Source of the DNA: Achromobacter marplatensis | GTDB lineage: Bacteria; Pseudomonadota; Gammaproteobacteria; Burkholderiales; Burkholderiaceae_B | Direction of reading: 5' to 3' | Length of the DNA: 64,000 bases | Assembly (NCBI RefSeq): GCF_002209535.1 | Contig: NZ_NJIG01000001.1 | Location: 558,001 to 622,000, forward strand | Notes under the pieces: model-generated | Seen by the model: only the letters and a program-made list of their open reading frames with translations | The model's database searches: none | What the model was told of the DNA's origin: nothing | Translations under genes and position numbers: made by a program | In this document: one piece after another, positions 56,162-64,000 of the stretch | Numbering within the stretch: position 1 is the stretch's first letter | Layout: each line of letters opens with the position of its first letter

Positions 56162-57381
56162 TGCTTGACCAGCTTGCATTGGCTTTCGGCCAAGGGCATG
56201 AAAGCCTGGTCGCCCGGCACCGTCTTGACGATCTTGTAGTAGTCCCACGCAGCCTGGGATTCCTTGGGCGCCTTCACCTCGACCACATAGGTGTCGTGGA
56301 TCAGCTTGCCGTCTTCGCGCAGCCGGGCGTTGCGCGCAAACGCGTCATGGATCGGCATGCTGCGCAGCGTCTTCATCACGGTGTCCACATTGTCCGTACC
56401 CGATTTCTCCACGGCTCGCAGGTAGTTCAGCACGGCGGAATACTGGCCGGCCTGCAAGGCAGTGGGCATCTTGTTGGCGGCTTTGAAGAAGCGCTGCGCG
56501 AAGGCGCGCGTCTCGTCGTCCATGTTCCAGTAGAAGGTTTCGGCGAACGTCATGCCCTGGGCGGCTTCCAGGCCCACGCCGTGCACGTCCGTGATGCTCA
56601 TCAGCATGGCGACCAGCTTCTGGCGGTCGGCCAGGCCAAATTCGCGGGCCTGCTTGATCTCGTTCTGCAAGTCGGCGCCCGCGCTGGCGAAGCCCACCGC
56701 ATCCGCCTTGCTGGCTTGGGCCGACAGCAGGAAGGACGCGAAGTCCGTCCCCGGGAAGGGGTAGCGAACCGAGCCGGCCACCGTGCCGCCGCCTTCCTTT
56801 ACGAAACGCATACCGTCGCTTTCCAGCGAATGGCCGAACGCGTAGTCGGCCGTGACGAAATACCATTTCTTTGCGCCGGCTTCGACCAGCGGCAGCGTGC
56901 CCACCTTGGCCAGCGCATAGGTGTCATAGACCCACTGGACGTTGTTGGGCGAGCAGTCTTCGCCCGTGATGCGGGTGGCGCCCGCACCGGTCACCATCGT
57001 CATGCGGCCTTTTTCGCGGGCGATGTTCATCACGGCCAGCGCGACCGCGCTGTTGCCCAGTTCGGTCACCACGTCGACCTTTTCGCGGTCCATCCATTCC
57101 CGGGCCCGGCCGGCGGCCACGTCGGTCTTGTTCAGGTGATCGGCCGACAGCATCTCGATCGGCTTGCCCAGCACCTGGCCGCCGAAGTCTTCGATGGCCA
57201 GTTTGGTGGCCAGCACCGAACCCGGCCCGACGTTGCCAGAATAGGCGCCCGACATGTCCGTCAGCACGCCGATGCGCACGACGCCGTCCGAAATGCCTGC
57301 CGGCACCTGGGCGTGCGTGGGCGCTTGCGCCAGCCCGGCGCCCGCAGCCAGGACGAGCACGGTGGTGATCTTCTTACTCAT
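56158..57381 (-). CDS. ABC transporter substrate-binding protein, branched-chain-amino-acid (LivK) type
   Basis: 407 residues. Signal peptide (TTVLVLAAGAGLAQAPTHAQ), then the periplasmic Peripla_BP_6 fold: GVVRIGVLTDMSGAYSGNVGPGSVLATKLAIEDFGG, ADHLNKTDVAAGRAREWMDREKVDVV and KWYFVTADYAFGHSLESDGMRFV. This group often binds aromatic acids or amides rather than amino acids. No ABC permease or ATPase gene is in the window, so it must use subunits encoded elsewhere. Fourth gene of the catabolic operon. Confidence 0.92.
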   Translation of the reverse strand: MSKKITTVLVLAAGAGLAQAPTHAQVPAGISDGVVRIGVLTDMSGAYSGNVGPGSVLATKLAIEDFGGQVLGKPIEMLSADHLNKTDVAAGRAREWMDREKVDVVTELGNSAVALAVMNIAREKGRMTMVTGAGATRITGEDCSPNNVQWVYDTYALAKVGTLPLVEAGAKKWYFVTADYAFGHSLESDGMRFVKEGGGTVAGSVRYPFPGTDFASFLLSAQASKADAVGFASAGADLQNEIKQAREFGLADRQKLVAMLMSITDVHGVGLEAAQGMTFAETFYWNMDDETRAFAQRFFKAANKMPTALQAGQYSAVLNYLRAVEKSGTDNVDTVMKTLRSMPIHDAFARNARLREDGKLIHDTYVVEVKAPKESQAAWDYYKIVKTVPGDQAFMPLAESQCKLVKQ

Positions 57382-57405
57382 GGTCTTCTCCTTTGGATGG
57401 GGCGG

Positions 57406-58836
57406 CTACAGTTGGCTGACGTACTTGATCTGCATGAATTCCTGCAGGCCTTCGACGCCGCCTTCCTTGCCCAGCCCGCTGTCCTTGAAGCCGCCGAAGG
57501 GGGTCTCGGGTAGGGATGCCTGGCAGTGGTTGATGCAGACGACGCCGCTTTCGATGCGTTCGGATGCCAGCCGCGCCGTCGCGGCGTCGCGCGTGAACAC
57601 ATACGAGGCCAGGCCGAACGGCAGGCGGTTGGCCAGCGCCAGCGCTTCGTCCGTCTCACGAAAGGGCTGCACCAGCGCCAATGGGCCGAAGGGCTCGGTG
57701 TTGGCGGCCAGGCAGTCGGGGCCGACGTCGCGCAGCACGGTCGGCGCCCAGAACCAGCCGGGCAGGTCCAGGCGCGTGCCGCCGGCGGCAAGCTGCGCGC
57801 CGTGCCTGACCGCGTCGGCCACCATGGTTTCCATGGCGGCCAGGCGCCGGGGGTTCGCCAAAGGCCCCATTTGCACGCCGGCTTCCAGCCCGTTGCCGAC
57901 GCGCCAGCCCCGGGCACGCTCGGCAAGACGCTGCACAAACCGTTCATAGACGCCTTGCTGCACGAACATGCGGGTGGGCGACGTGCAGATCTGGCCGGCA
58001 TTGCGCAACTTGGCGGCCAGCAGGGCATCGGCGGCGGCTTCCGGGTCGGCATCGTCGAATACCAGCACCGGCGCGTGTCCGCCCAGCTCCAGCGTGGCGC
58101 GCTTCAGGCCGGCGGCGGCCATCACCGCCAGTTCGCGACCGATGGACGTGGACCCGGTGAAAGTCACCATGCGGATCACGGGCGAGGCGATCAGGCGTTT
58201 GGAGATTTCGCCGGGGTCGCCGAACAGCATGTTCAACACGCCGGCGGGCAGGCCGGCATCAGCCAGCGCGCGGCCGATTTCCAGCGCGATCGCAGGCGTT
58301 TCCTCGGACGGCTTGATCACGATGGAGCAGCCGGCCGCCAACGCGCCCGCGATCTTGCGCGACGGCGTGATGGCCGGCGCATTCCAGCCCGAGAAGGCGG
58401 CGACCGGGCCAACCGGCTCCGGGACCGCCATCTGGCGGATGCCGCCAACACGCCCTGGGATCAGGCGGCCATAGGTGCGCCGGGCCTCTTCAGCGGCCCA
58501 TTCGAACATTTCAGCCGCGGTCGCCACTTCCTTCTCGGATTCGGCCAGCGGCTTGCCCAGTTCCCGGGTGATCAGCCACGCCAGCAGCGGCGTGCGTTCG
58601 CGCATCAGGCTGGCGGCGCGGCGCAGGATGGCCGCCCGTTCCAGCGCCGGCGTATCGCGCCAGCCGGGAAAGCTGCGGCGGGCGGCTTCCAGCGCCTCGT
58701 CGATGTCGTCCGGCGCCGCAACCGGCACGCGCCCCAGCACGGCCAAAGTGGCGGGGTCGATCACTTCCAGGCCCGGGCGGTTGCCGGCGGGCACGGCGCG
58801 GCCGCCGATCAGCAGGTTCAGTTCGGGATAGTGCAT
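57406..58836 (-). CDS. NAD(P)-dependent aldehyde dehydrogenase
   Basis: 476 residues. Classical ALDH: FSGWNAPAITPSRKIAGALAAGCSIVIKPSEETP, Rossmann VTFTGSTSIGRELAVMAAAGLKRATLELGGHAPVLVFDDAD (general-base Glu in LELGG), catalytic Cys in RNAGQICTSPTRMFVQ, and NTEPFGPLALVQPF. Its layout is closest to succinate-semialdehyde-type enzymes. It begins immediately after the Bug-receptor stop with no gap. It would oxidise an aldehyde intermediate of the pathway. Confidence 0.93.
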   Translation of the reverse strand: MHYPELNLLIGGRAVPAGNRPGLEVIDPATLAVLGRVPVAAPDDIDEALEAARRSFPGWRDTPALERAAILRRAASLMRERTPLLAWLITRELGKPLAESEKEVATAAEMFEWAAEEARRTYGRLIPGRVGGIRQMAVPEPVGPVAAFSGWNAPAITPSRKIAGALAAGCSIVIKPSEETPAIALEIGRALADAGLPAGVLNMLFGDPGEISKRLIASPVIRMVTFTGSTSIGRELAVMAAAGLKRATLELGGHAPVLVFDDADPEAAADALLAAKLRNAGQICTSPTRMFVQQGVYERFVQRLAERARGWRVGNGLEAGVQMGPLANPRRLAAMETMVADAVRHGAQLAAGGTRLDLPGWFWAPTVLRDVGPDCLAANTEPFGPLALVQPFRETDEALALANRLPFGLASYVFTRDAATARLASERIESGVVCINHCQASLPETPFGGFKDSGLGKEGGVEGLQEFMQIKYVSQL

Positions 58837-59814
58837 TTAGTCCGCCCTTGCGATGTGGCTGGTCTGCATGACTTGCGCCCAGCGGTCGGTTTGCGTGCTG
58901 ATGTGCCGCGCGAAGTCTTCGGGGCTACCGGTCATGGGGTATTGGCCCAGTTTCAACAGCGCGTCGCGCGCGGCTTCGGTGCCCATCACCTTGTTGATCG
59001 CGGCGTTCAGGCGTTGCGTCACGGCGGGCGGCACCCCGGCGGGCGCCAGCACGCCGTTCCACGGCTCGGCGGTGAACCCGGGGATGCCGGCCGATTCCGC
59101 CACCGTCGGCACGCCCGGCGCCACGGACGAGGGCTGGGCGGCTGCGATCCCCAGCGCCCGCATCTTGCCGGCCTGCACCTGCGGCATGGCGGCGATCGCG
59201 CTCAGGAACGCCATGTCCACCCGGCCGGCCACCAGGTCGGCGATGGCCGCCGAGTCGCCCTTGTAGGGAATGTGGGTGATGTCCACCTTGGAGGTGCTCT
59301 TGAACCATTCGCCGGCCAGGTGGTTGACGGCGCCGCTGCCGGCGGACGCGAAGGTCAATGCGCCGGGCTTGACCCGCGCGCCGGCGATCAGCTCCTGTAC
59401 GGTCTTGAACGGCGAATCGGCCGGCACGACGAGCAGATACGGGTAGCTGGCCACCAGCCCGACGGGCTGGAAGTCCTTGAGCACCTGATAGTCGACCTTC
59501 TGTTTGTAGACGGGTTCGATGGACAGCGTGCCGCTGCTGCCGAGCATCAGCGTGTAGCCGTCGGCGGCGGCGCGCTTGACGGCTTGCACCGCCACGACGC
59601 CGTTGGCGCCCGGGCGGTTTTCCACCACGATGGTCTGGCCGAGTTCGGTTTCCAGTCCGCGGGCCAGATAGCGTCCGACGGCGTCGGTCGGGCCGCCGGC
59701 GGTGAATCCGATCACCAGCGTGATCGGTTTGACGGGGTAATCCGCGGCGGCGGCATTGAAGCCGAACGCGGCGGCGAGCACGGGCAGCGCCCACCTGGAG
59801 AGCATGGAGGTCAT
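58837..59814 (-). CDS. Bug/TctC-family periplasmic solute receptor
   Basis: 325 residues. Signal peptide (WALPVLAAAFGFNAAAA), then YPVKPITLVIGFTAGGPTDAVGRYLARGLETELGQTIVVENRPGANGVVAVQAVKRAAADGYTLMLGS, the unmistakable Bug signature, and GVPTVAESAGIPGFTAEPWNGVLAP. These receptors feed carboxylates to TctAB permeases. No permease is adjacent, though a receptor-less tctBA pair lies at 34533-36536. Second gene of the catabolic operon. Confidence 0.95.
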   Translation of the reverse strand: MTSMLSRWALPVLAAAFGFNAAAADYPVKPITLVIGFTAGGPTDAVGRYLARGLETELGQTIVVENRPGANGVVAVQAVKRAAADGYTLMLGSSGTLSIEPVYKQKVDYQVLKDFQPVGLVASYPYLLVVPADSPFKTVQELIAGARVKPGALTFASAGSGAVNHLAGEWFKSTSKVDITHIPYKGDSAAIADLVAGRVDMAFLSAIAAMPQVQAGKMRALGIAAAQPSSVAPGVPTVAESAGIPGFTAEPWNGVLAPAGVPPAVTQRLNAAINKVMGTEAARDALLKLGQYPMTGSPEDFARHISTQTDRWAQVMQTSHIARAD

Positions 59815-59873
59815 GGTTGTCTCGAATAGGGAAAGGTGCGGCGCATCAGGCGCCGCCGGCAGGAAGACAGGGT

Positions 59874-60767
59874 TCAGGCGTAGCCGCGTTCGATCAGCTT
59901 GACCATCACCGGGTAGTATTCCTTGACGTAGCCTGCGGCGCGCGTGCGCTCCAGCAGGTCGTGCGTCAACTTGGCGGCGCGGGCGTCGACATCGCCCTGG
60001 TTCGCCAGTTCAAGCGCCAGCAGGATGTCCTTGATCGCGTACTCGGTGGGAAAGGTCTTTTCCGGGAACGATTCCGCGGCGAGCGCCTTCTGGCCCGGAT
60101 TGCGCAGTACGAAGCTGTCGGCCGAGCCCTTGCTGAGTGCATCCAGCAGCAGCGTGCCGTCAACGCCCGCGCTACGGCCGATCGTGATGGCTTCCGCCAG
60201 CGCATGCACCGTCATGAACACGACCATGTTGTTCATGATCTTCACGACCTGCCCATTGCCGACGCCGCCGCACAGCAGCACGTCCGTGCCCATGCACGAC
60301 AGGTAGGGCAGGACCGTCTCGTAGTCCTCGCGGGTGGCGCCTACCGTGATCATCAGCGTGCCCAGCCGGGCGGCTTCGCGCATGCGCGCCACCGGCGCGT
60401 CGATCAGCAGGATGCCGTGGCCGCGCAACACCTCGGCCAGGCGGCGGGTGCGGCCGACGTCGCTGGTGCTCATGTCGACCACGATGCGGACGCGCCCGGC
60501 GGCCTCCACCAGACCGCCCGGTCCGGTGCACACCTGTTCCACCTGCACGATGCTGGGTAGCGACAGGAACACGATTTCGGCGGTCTGCGCCACTTCGATG
60601 ATCGACGCGCAGGCGTGGCCGCCCAATGCGCCGATGCGGGCCACCGGCTCGGGACTGATATCGGCCACATAAACCGGGTGCCCGGATTTGCGGACGAGAT
60701 TGGCGCACATGGGTTCGCCCATCACGCCCAGGCCGATGAAACCCAGCGGGGTCTTTGTCTCACTCAT
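59874..60767 (-). CDS. 3-hydroxyisobutyrate dehydrogenase-family NAD(P)-dependent oxidoreductase
   Basis: 297 residues. Rossmann GFIGLGVMGEPMCANLVRKSGHPVYVADISPE, substrate motif DAPVARMREAARLGTLMITVGAT, and the catalytic-lysine helix GGVGNGQVVKIMNNMVVFMTVHALAEAITIG, all in beta-hydroxyacid-dehydrogenase order. The usual DAPVSGG is here DAPVARM, so the substrate may differ from hydroxyisobutyrate. First gene of the operon, divergent from the MmgE/PrpD gene with a 235-bp promoter region. Confidence 0.92.
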   Translation of the reverse strand: MSETKTPLGFIGLGVMGEPMCANLVRKSGHPVYVADISPEPVARIGALGGHACASIIEVAQTAEIVFLSLPSIVQVEQVCTGPGGLVEAAGRVRIVVDMSTSDVGRTRRLAEVLRGHGILLIDAPVARMREAARLGTLMITVGATREDYETVLPYLSCMGTDVLLCGGVGNGQVVKIMNNMVVFMTVHALAEAITIGRSAGVDGTLLLDALSKGSADSFVLRNPGQKALAAESFPEKTFPTEYAIKDILLALELANQGDVDARAAKLTHDLLERTRAAGYVKEYYPVMVKLIERGYA

Positions 60768-61002
60768 TACTTCCTCCTTGGTATGGCGACTGTTTTTCTT
60801 GCTATTGCCATGCAGCTTACGGAAGGCCCCCGCCGGCTGGTATGAAAAATTGGCAAAGCAACTATCTCTAAATCCGTCCCCCCTGGAACAAGAACGCTCG
60901 TTTTCCTTTTTATCAATCCTGGCCGGGGGCAGGCCGCCTAGAGTGGACGGCAGATATCAGCGACGCGGTTGCCGCGCTGCAATAACAAGAGGAGAGACAA
61001 GC
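60768..61002. promoter_or_regulatory. Divergent promoter region of the catabolic clusters
   Basis: No gene. AT-richer patches at 60840-60875 and 60895-60915 could hold promoters for both directions. A GC-rich stretch (about 60926-60945) follows. No convincing palindrome was found. An AGAGGAGAG ribosome site precedes the MmgE/PrpD start at 61003, and TACCAAGGAGGAAG (minus strand) lies before the dehydrogenase start. Confidence 0.5.
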
Positions 61003-62358
61003 ATGCTGCTGGACACGATCGCCGCGTATGGCGCGCAGGACACGCTGGCCAGGTTGCCGGACGAGGTCATCCACCACGCCAAGCGCGCGTTCCTGGATTG
61101 GTTGTCGGCGCTGTATCCCGGCACGCGCACGGCGCCTTGCCTGCAACTGCTGGGCGCGCACGGCGCCGAATTGGGTTCTGGCGCTTCCAGCTTGCCGGGC
61201 TGCGCCACCACCGCCTTTGCGGCCACGGCGGCGTGGATCAACGGCAGCGTGTCGCACGCCGTGGAATTCGACGACATCTTCCGCGACGCGATCTATCACC
61301 CCGGCTGCCCGACCATCGCCGCCGCCCTGGCGCTGGCCGAGGAGGGCGACGCCAGCGGCCAGGCCTTGCTGAACGCCATCGTGGTGGGTTACGAGATATC
61401 GACCCGCATCGGCGCTGCCGTGCAACCGTCGCATTACCGCTACTTCCATACCACCGGCACCGTGGGCTGCTTCGGCAGCGCCGCCGCCGCAGCGGCCTTG
61501 TGCGCCCCGGGCGACGTGCAGGCGATGCTGCATGCGCTGGCCACCGCCGGCACGTTGGCCAGCGGCCTGCAGCAGGCCTTCCGGTCCGACGCGATGAGCA
61601 AGGCGCTGCACGCCGGCCATGCCGCCGAAGTCGGCGTGCGGGCCGGGCAGGGCGCGGCGCACGGCATTACCGGCGTACCGGACATCCTGGAAGGCAAGGT
61701 CGGCTTCGGGGCGGCCTTGGCAGAAGATCCCGACTGGGCCGTGGCCGTCGACGGCCTGGGCCAACGCTACAACATCCTGTCGATCACGCAGAAGAACCAC
61801 GGCTGCTGCGGCCATACCTTCGCCGCCATCGACGCCGCGCTGGCGTTGCGCCAGCAGGGGCTGTGTGCGGACGACGTCGCGGCGCTACGGGTGGACGCCT
61901 ATCAGACGTCCCTGGACGTCACGGGCAATTTTTCGCCCAACACCGCCTTCGAGGCCAAGTTCAGCCTGCCGTACGTGGTGGCGCACGCGCTCGTCCATGG
62001 TTCGGTACGACTGGACGCTTTCGGCCCCGACCGTCTGCGCGACCCGCAGGTACGCCAGCTGATGCAACGGCTGGAGTTGCGGGCAGACCCTGCGTTTACA
62101 GCGGGCTTTCCCCGCATGCGCGCCGCGCGGCTGACGGTCACGACCACCGCCGGGCAGGTGCTTGAACACCATTCCCCGTTTCGCAAGGGTGACCCCGAGT
62201 CGCCGTTGTCGGATGCGGACCTTGCCGACAAATTCGACGAACTGGCCGGTCCTGTCCTGGGCCGGGCGCGCGCCCGCGCCTTGCGCGAGAACGTGTGGCG
62301 CCTGGACACGATGCCGGTGCGCGCACTGCGCCTGGCCGCCGACATGCCCCGACTTTGA
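61003..62358 (+). CDS. MmgE/PrpD family protein
   Basis: 451 residues from ATG 61003, set by AGAGGAGAG. MmgE/PrpD signatures: AKRAFLDWLSALYPGTRTAP, AAWINGSVSHAVEFDDIFRDAIYHPGCPTIAAALALAE, GYEISTRIGAAVQPSHYRYFHTTGTVGCFGSAAAAAAL, and QKNHGCCGHTFAAIDAALALRQ. Members dehydrate methylcitrate (PrpD), decarboxylate aconitate or isomerise related acids; substrate differs across the family. It is followed 21 bp later by an acyl-CoA synthetase gene, so the pair probably acts on an acid that is activated to a CoA ester. Confidence 0.92.
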   Translation: MLLDTIAAYGAQDTLARLPDEVIHHAKRAFLDWLSALYPGTRTAPCLQLLGAHGAELGSGASSLPGCATTAFAATAAWINGSVSHAVEFDDIFRDAIYHPGCPTIAAALALAEEGDASGQALLNAIVVGYEISTRIGAAVQPSHYRYFHTTGTVGCFGSAAAAAALCAPGDVQAMLHALATAGTLASGLQQAFRSDAMSKALHAGHAAEVGVRAGQGAAHGITGVPDILEGKVGFGAALAEDPDWAVAVDGLGQRYNILSITQKNHGCCGHTFAAIDAALALRQQGLCADDVAALRVDAYQTSLDVTGNFSPNTAFEAKFSLPYVVAHALVHGSVRLDAFGPDRLRDPQVRQLMQRLELRADPAFTAGFPRMRAARLTVTTTAGQVLEHHSPFRKGDPESPLSDADLADKFDELAGPVLGRARARALRENVWRLDTMPVRALRLAADMPRL

Positions 62359-62379
62359 TTCCCGATCCCTTTGGAACCC

Positions 62380-64000
62380 ATGACATCCACCGCATCCATG
62401 TCCTCTTTTTCTTCCTCCTCTTCCTTCGCCGACGCATTGCTGTCCCCCCGCGCGGTCGCCCTGGTGGGCGCCTCGGGCGACGCGCGCAAGAACACCGCGC
62501 GCCCTTTGCGGTTCATGCGCAAGCATGGCTATAGCGGGGCCATCTACCCCATCAACGCCGCCCGGGCCGAGATCCTGGGCGAACGGGCGTATCCATCGCT
62601 GGCGGGCCTGCCCGGGCCGGTCGACCACGTTTTCGTGATGATTCCTGGCATTGAAGTAGCGGCGCTGCTGCCGGCTTGTGCCGAAGCCGGCGCGCGGGTC
62701 GTGACGGTCTATTCCGACGGGTTCGGTGAAACCGGGCCGGACGGCCAGGCGCGCCAGGCCGCACTGGTGGCGCAGGCGCGCGGGCTGGGCCTGCGCCTGT
62801 TGGGACCGAACAGCATCGGCCTGGCCGACCTGCACACCGGCGGGATCCTGTCCGTGAACGCCGCGTTCGAGGCCGACACCCTGTTGCCCGGCGACATCAG
62901 CATGGTGTCCCAGAGCGGATCGATGATGGGGTCCTTGCTGTCGCGCGCCGCGGCCCGCGGCTTCGGGTTCGCCAAGTCGGTGTCGGTGGGCAACGAAAGC
63001 GATATCTCCGTCGGCGAGGTGGTCGATGCGCTGGTCGACGACGCGCACACCAAAGTCATCCTGATGTTCCTGGAAACCTTGCGCGACGCGCCGACGCTGG
63101 CCCGGGCGCTGACCCGTGCCCGGGTCCAGGGCAAGCCGGTGGTCGCCTACAAACTGGGCCGGTCCGAACAAGGCGACGCGCTGGCGCAGTCGCATACGGG
63201 GGCCATGGCCGGCAACGACGCGGCAGTCGACGCCTTCTTGATCACGCATGGGGTCATGCGGGTGCGGCATCTGGAGACCTTGTTCGAGATCGCGCCGCTG
63301 GCGTCGCGTTATCGTCGGCCGAGCCGTGCTGCCGCTGCCGTGGCCGAGGGCGCTGCCGCCCGAGTCGCGGTGATCACCACCACGGGCGGTGGCGCTGCCA
63401 CGGTGGTCGACAACCTCGGGCTGCACGGCCTGGCCGCCGTGGCGCCGCCCGCGGATTTCGTGCGGATGATCGCCCAATCCGGCCTGAACATTCGGGAAAC
63501 GCCCGTCATCGACCTGACACTGGCAGCCAGCAGCGCGCAATACAAGATGTTGCTTGAACACCTGCTGCGCGCCGATTGGTGCGATGCCGTCCTGAGCGTG
63601 GTGGGATCCTCGGCGCAGTTCCATCCCGGCCTGGCGGTCAAGCCGCTGTTGGAGGCGGACAAGCCGGACGGCAAACCCCTTGCGGTCTTCCTGGCGCCCG
63701 AGGCCCCGGAATCGCTGGCCTTGCTGCGTGCGGGCGGGATCGCGGCCTTTCGCACGCCTGAGGCCTGCGCCGACGCGCTTTCCGTGTTCTTCGCCGATGC
63801 CGGCCAGCCGCCGGTGGCAGGCACGCCCGTGGCGTGGCCGGACGGCCTGCCGCAACGGGGCATGCTCAGTGAACACGAGTCGGGCGCGCTGTTCCGCAGC
63901 CTGGGCGTGCCGGTCTCGGCCGGCCAACTGCTGACGCCGGACGCGCTGCATCACAGCGTGCCGTATCCGCTGGTGGCCAAGGTCTGCTCGCCGGATCTGG
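62380..64000 (+). CDS. NDP-forming acyl-CoA synthetase (acetate-CoA ligase-like), 3' end outside window
   Basis: At least 540 residues from ATG 62380 (another ATG at 62398). After a serine-rich start (SMSSFSSSSSFADALL) comes the CoA-binding domain (SPRAVALVGASGDARKNTARPL, YPINAARAEILGERAYPSL). Then the succinyl-CoA-ligase-like domain with the phosphohistidine-type segment (LPGDISMVSQSGSMMGSLLSRAAARGFGFAKSVSVGNESDISVGEVVDAL, QSHTGAMAGNDAAVDAF). The final visible part (LPYPLVAKVCSPDL) starts the ATP-grasp domain. The enzyme would form a CoA ester with ATP or ADP chemistry. Confidence 0.92.
   Translation, partial: MTSTASMSSFSSSSSFADALLSPRAVALVGASGDARKNTARPLRFMRKHGYSGAIYPINAARAEILGERAYPSLAGLPGPVDHVFVMIPGIEVAALLPACAEAGARVVTVYSDGFGETGPDGQARQAALVAQARGLGLRLLGPNSIGLADLHTGGILSVNAAFEADTLLPGDISMVSQSGSMMGSLLSRAAARGFGFAKSVSVGNESDISVGEVVDALVDDAHTKVILMFLETLRDAPTLARALTRARVQGKPVVAYKLGRSEQGDALAQSHTGAMAGNDAAVDAFLITHGVMRVRHLETLFEIAPLASRYRRPSRAAAAVAEGAAARVAVITTTGGGAATVVDNLGLHGLAAVAPPADFVRMIAQSGLNIRETPVIDLTLAASSAQYKMLLEHLLRADWCDAVLSVVGSSAQFHPGLAVKPLLEADKPDGKPLAVFLAPEAPESLALLRAGGIAAFRTPEACADALSVFFADAGQPPVAGTPVAWPDGLPQRGMLSEHESGALFRSLGVPVSAGQLLTPDALHHSVPYPLVAKVCSPDL

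Noticed and set aside
57526-59829. Very long open frame (767 codons) on the plus strand
   Set aside because: It lies opposite the aldehyde dehydrogenase and Bug receptor genes, whose families are unmistakable. Long antisense frames are common in GC-rich DNA and this one is low-complexity Arg/Gly/His-rich.
61885-63954. 689-codon frame on the minus strand
   Set aside because: Antisense to MmgE/PrpD and the acyl-CoA synthetase. The composition is Arg/Gly/Gln/His-rich with no domain pattern.
1-64000. tRNA, rRNA, origin or insertion sequence
   Set aside because: Reading through the intergenic stretches I found no cloverleaf-like T-arm and anticodon-arm sets, no transposase frames with terminal repeats, and no DnaA-box cluster. 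A tRNAscan and ISfinder run would settle this.

Overview
The window looks like chromosomal DNA of a high-GC betaproteobacterium, most likely Alcaligenaceae (Achromobacter/Bordetella type). This rests on uniform GC-rich coding, a Bug/TctC solute receptor, TctBA permease genes, MmgE/PrpD and NDP-forming acyl-CoA synthetase catabolic genes, and many one-component regulators (LysR, MarR, TetR, MocR, MerR). I see no rRNA, tRNA, CRISPR array, insertion sequence or prophage block. Both window ends cut genes: a TonB-dependent receptor on the left and an acyl-CoA synthetase on the right.

Layout. 1-2.8 kb (minus): an MgtC locus made of an ACT-like protein, a 35-residue membrane peptide and MgtC, preceded by a leader that can fold two mutually exclusive ways; then DUF2946 and a TonB receptor. 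2.8-6.3 kb (minus): a three-subunit membrane FAD dehydrogenase (Tat subunit, GMC flavoprotein, diheme cytochrome c). 6.4-8.8 kb: a small secreted protein and a TerC/CBS/CorC membrane protein. 9.0-25.4 kb (plus): the most striking block. It holds two outer-membrane channel-like proteins, a DUF1254 lipoprotein, a membrane-anchored formylglycine-generating enzyme (FGE), a MoxR ATPase, a DUF58/DUF4381/VWA/VWA-TPR/BatD set, an exported HAD phosphatase-like protein, a periplasmic sulfatase carrying the C-T-A-G-R formylglycine motif, and a large membrane spermidine-synthase-fold protein.

25.4-41 kb: mostly accessory metabolism and stress genes. These are an azoreductase with a GNAT protein, a MocR regulator with an AhpD-like gene, an orphan RstB-like kinase, ChrA, an enoyl-CoA hydratase, a Bcr/CflA transporter, a SelW-like protein, TctBA without a receptor, an MFS/MarR divergent pair and a TetR/NTF2-like pair. 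Around 39.7-40.4 kb lies a gene-poor stretch with a strong promoter, one 50-codon ORF and several long inverted repeats. 41-49 kb: two diguanylate cyclases, a MerR/tyrosine recombinase pair divergent from a KfrA-like coiled-coil protein, a small lipoprotein and an AI-2E family exporter. 49-54 kb: a degenerate pseudouridine synthase, an LD-carboxypeptidase, and a HipBA toxin-antitoxin pair translationally coupled to a LysR gene.

54-64 kb: a seven-gene minus-strand catabolic operon (dehydrogenase, Bug receptor, aldehyde dehydrogenase, LivK-type receptor, metallo-beta-lactamase hydrolase, SCP2-like protein, alpha/beta hydrolase), divergent from MmgE/PrpD and an NDP-forming acyl-CoA synthetase. 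The block at 9-25 kb is the best candidate for an undescribed system: an envelope sulfatase with its own FGE, encoded around a MoxR-VWA chaperone-like module.
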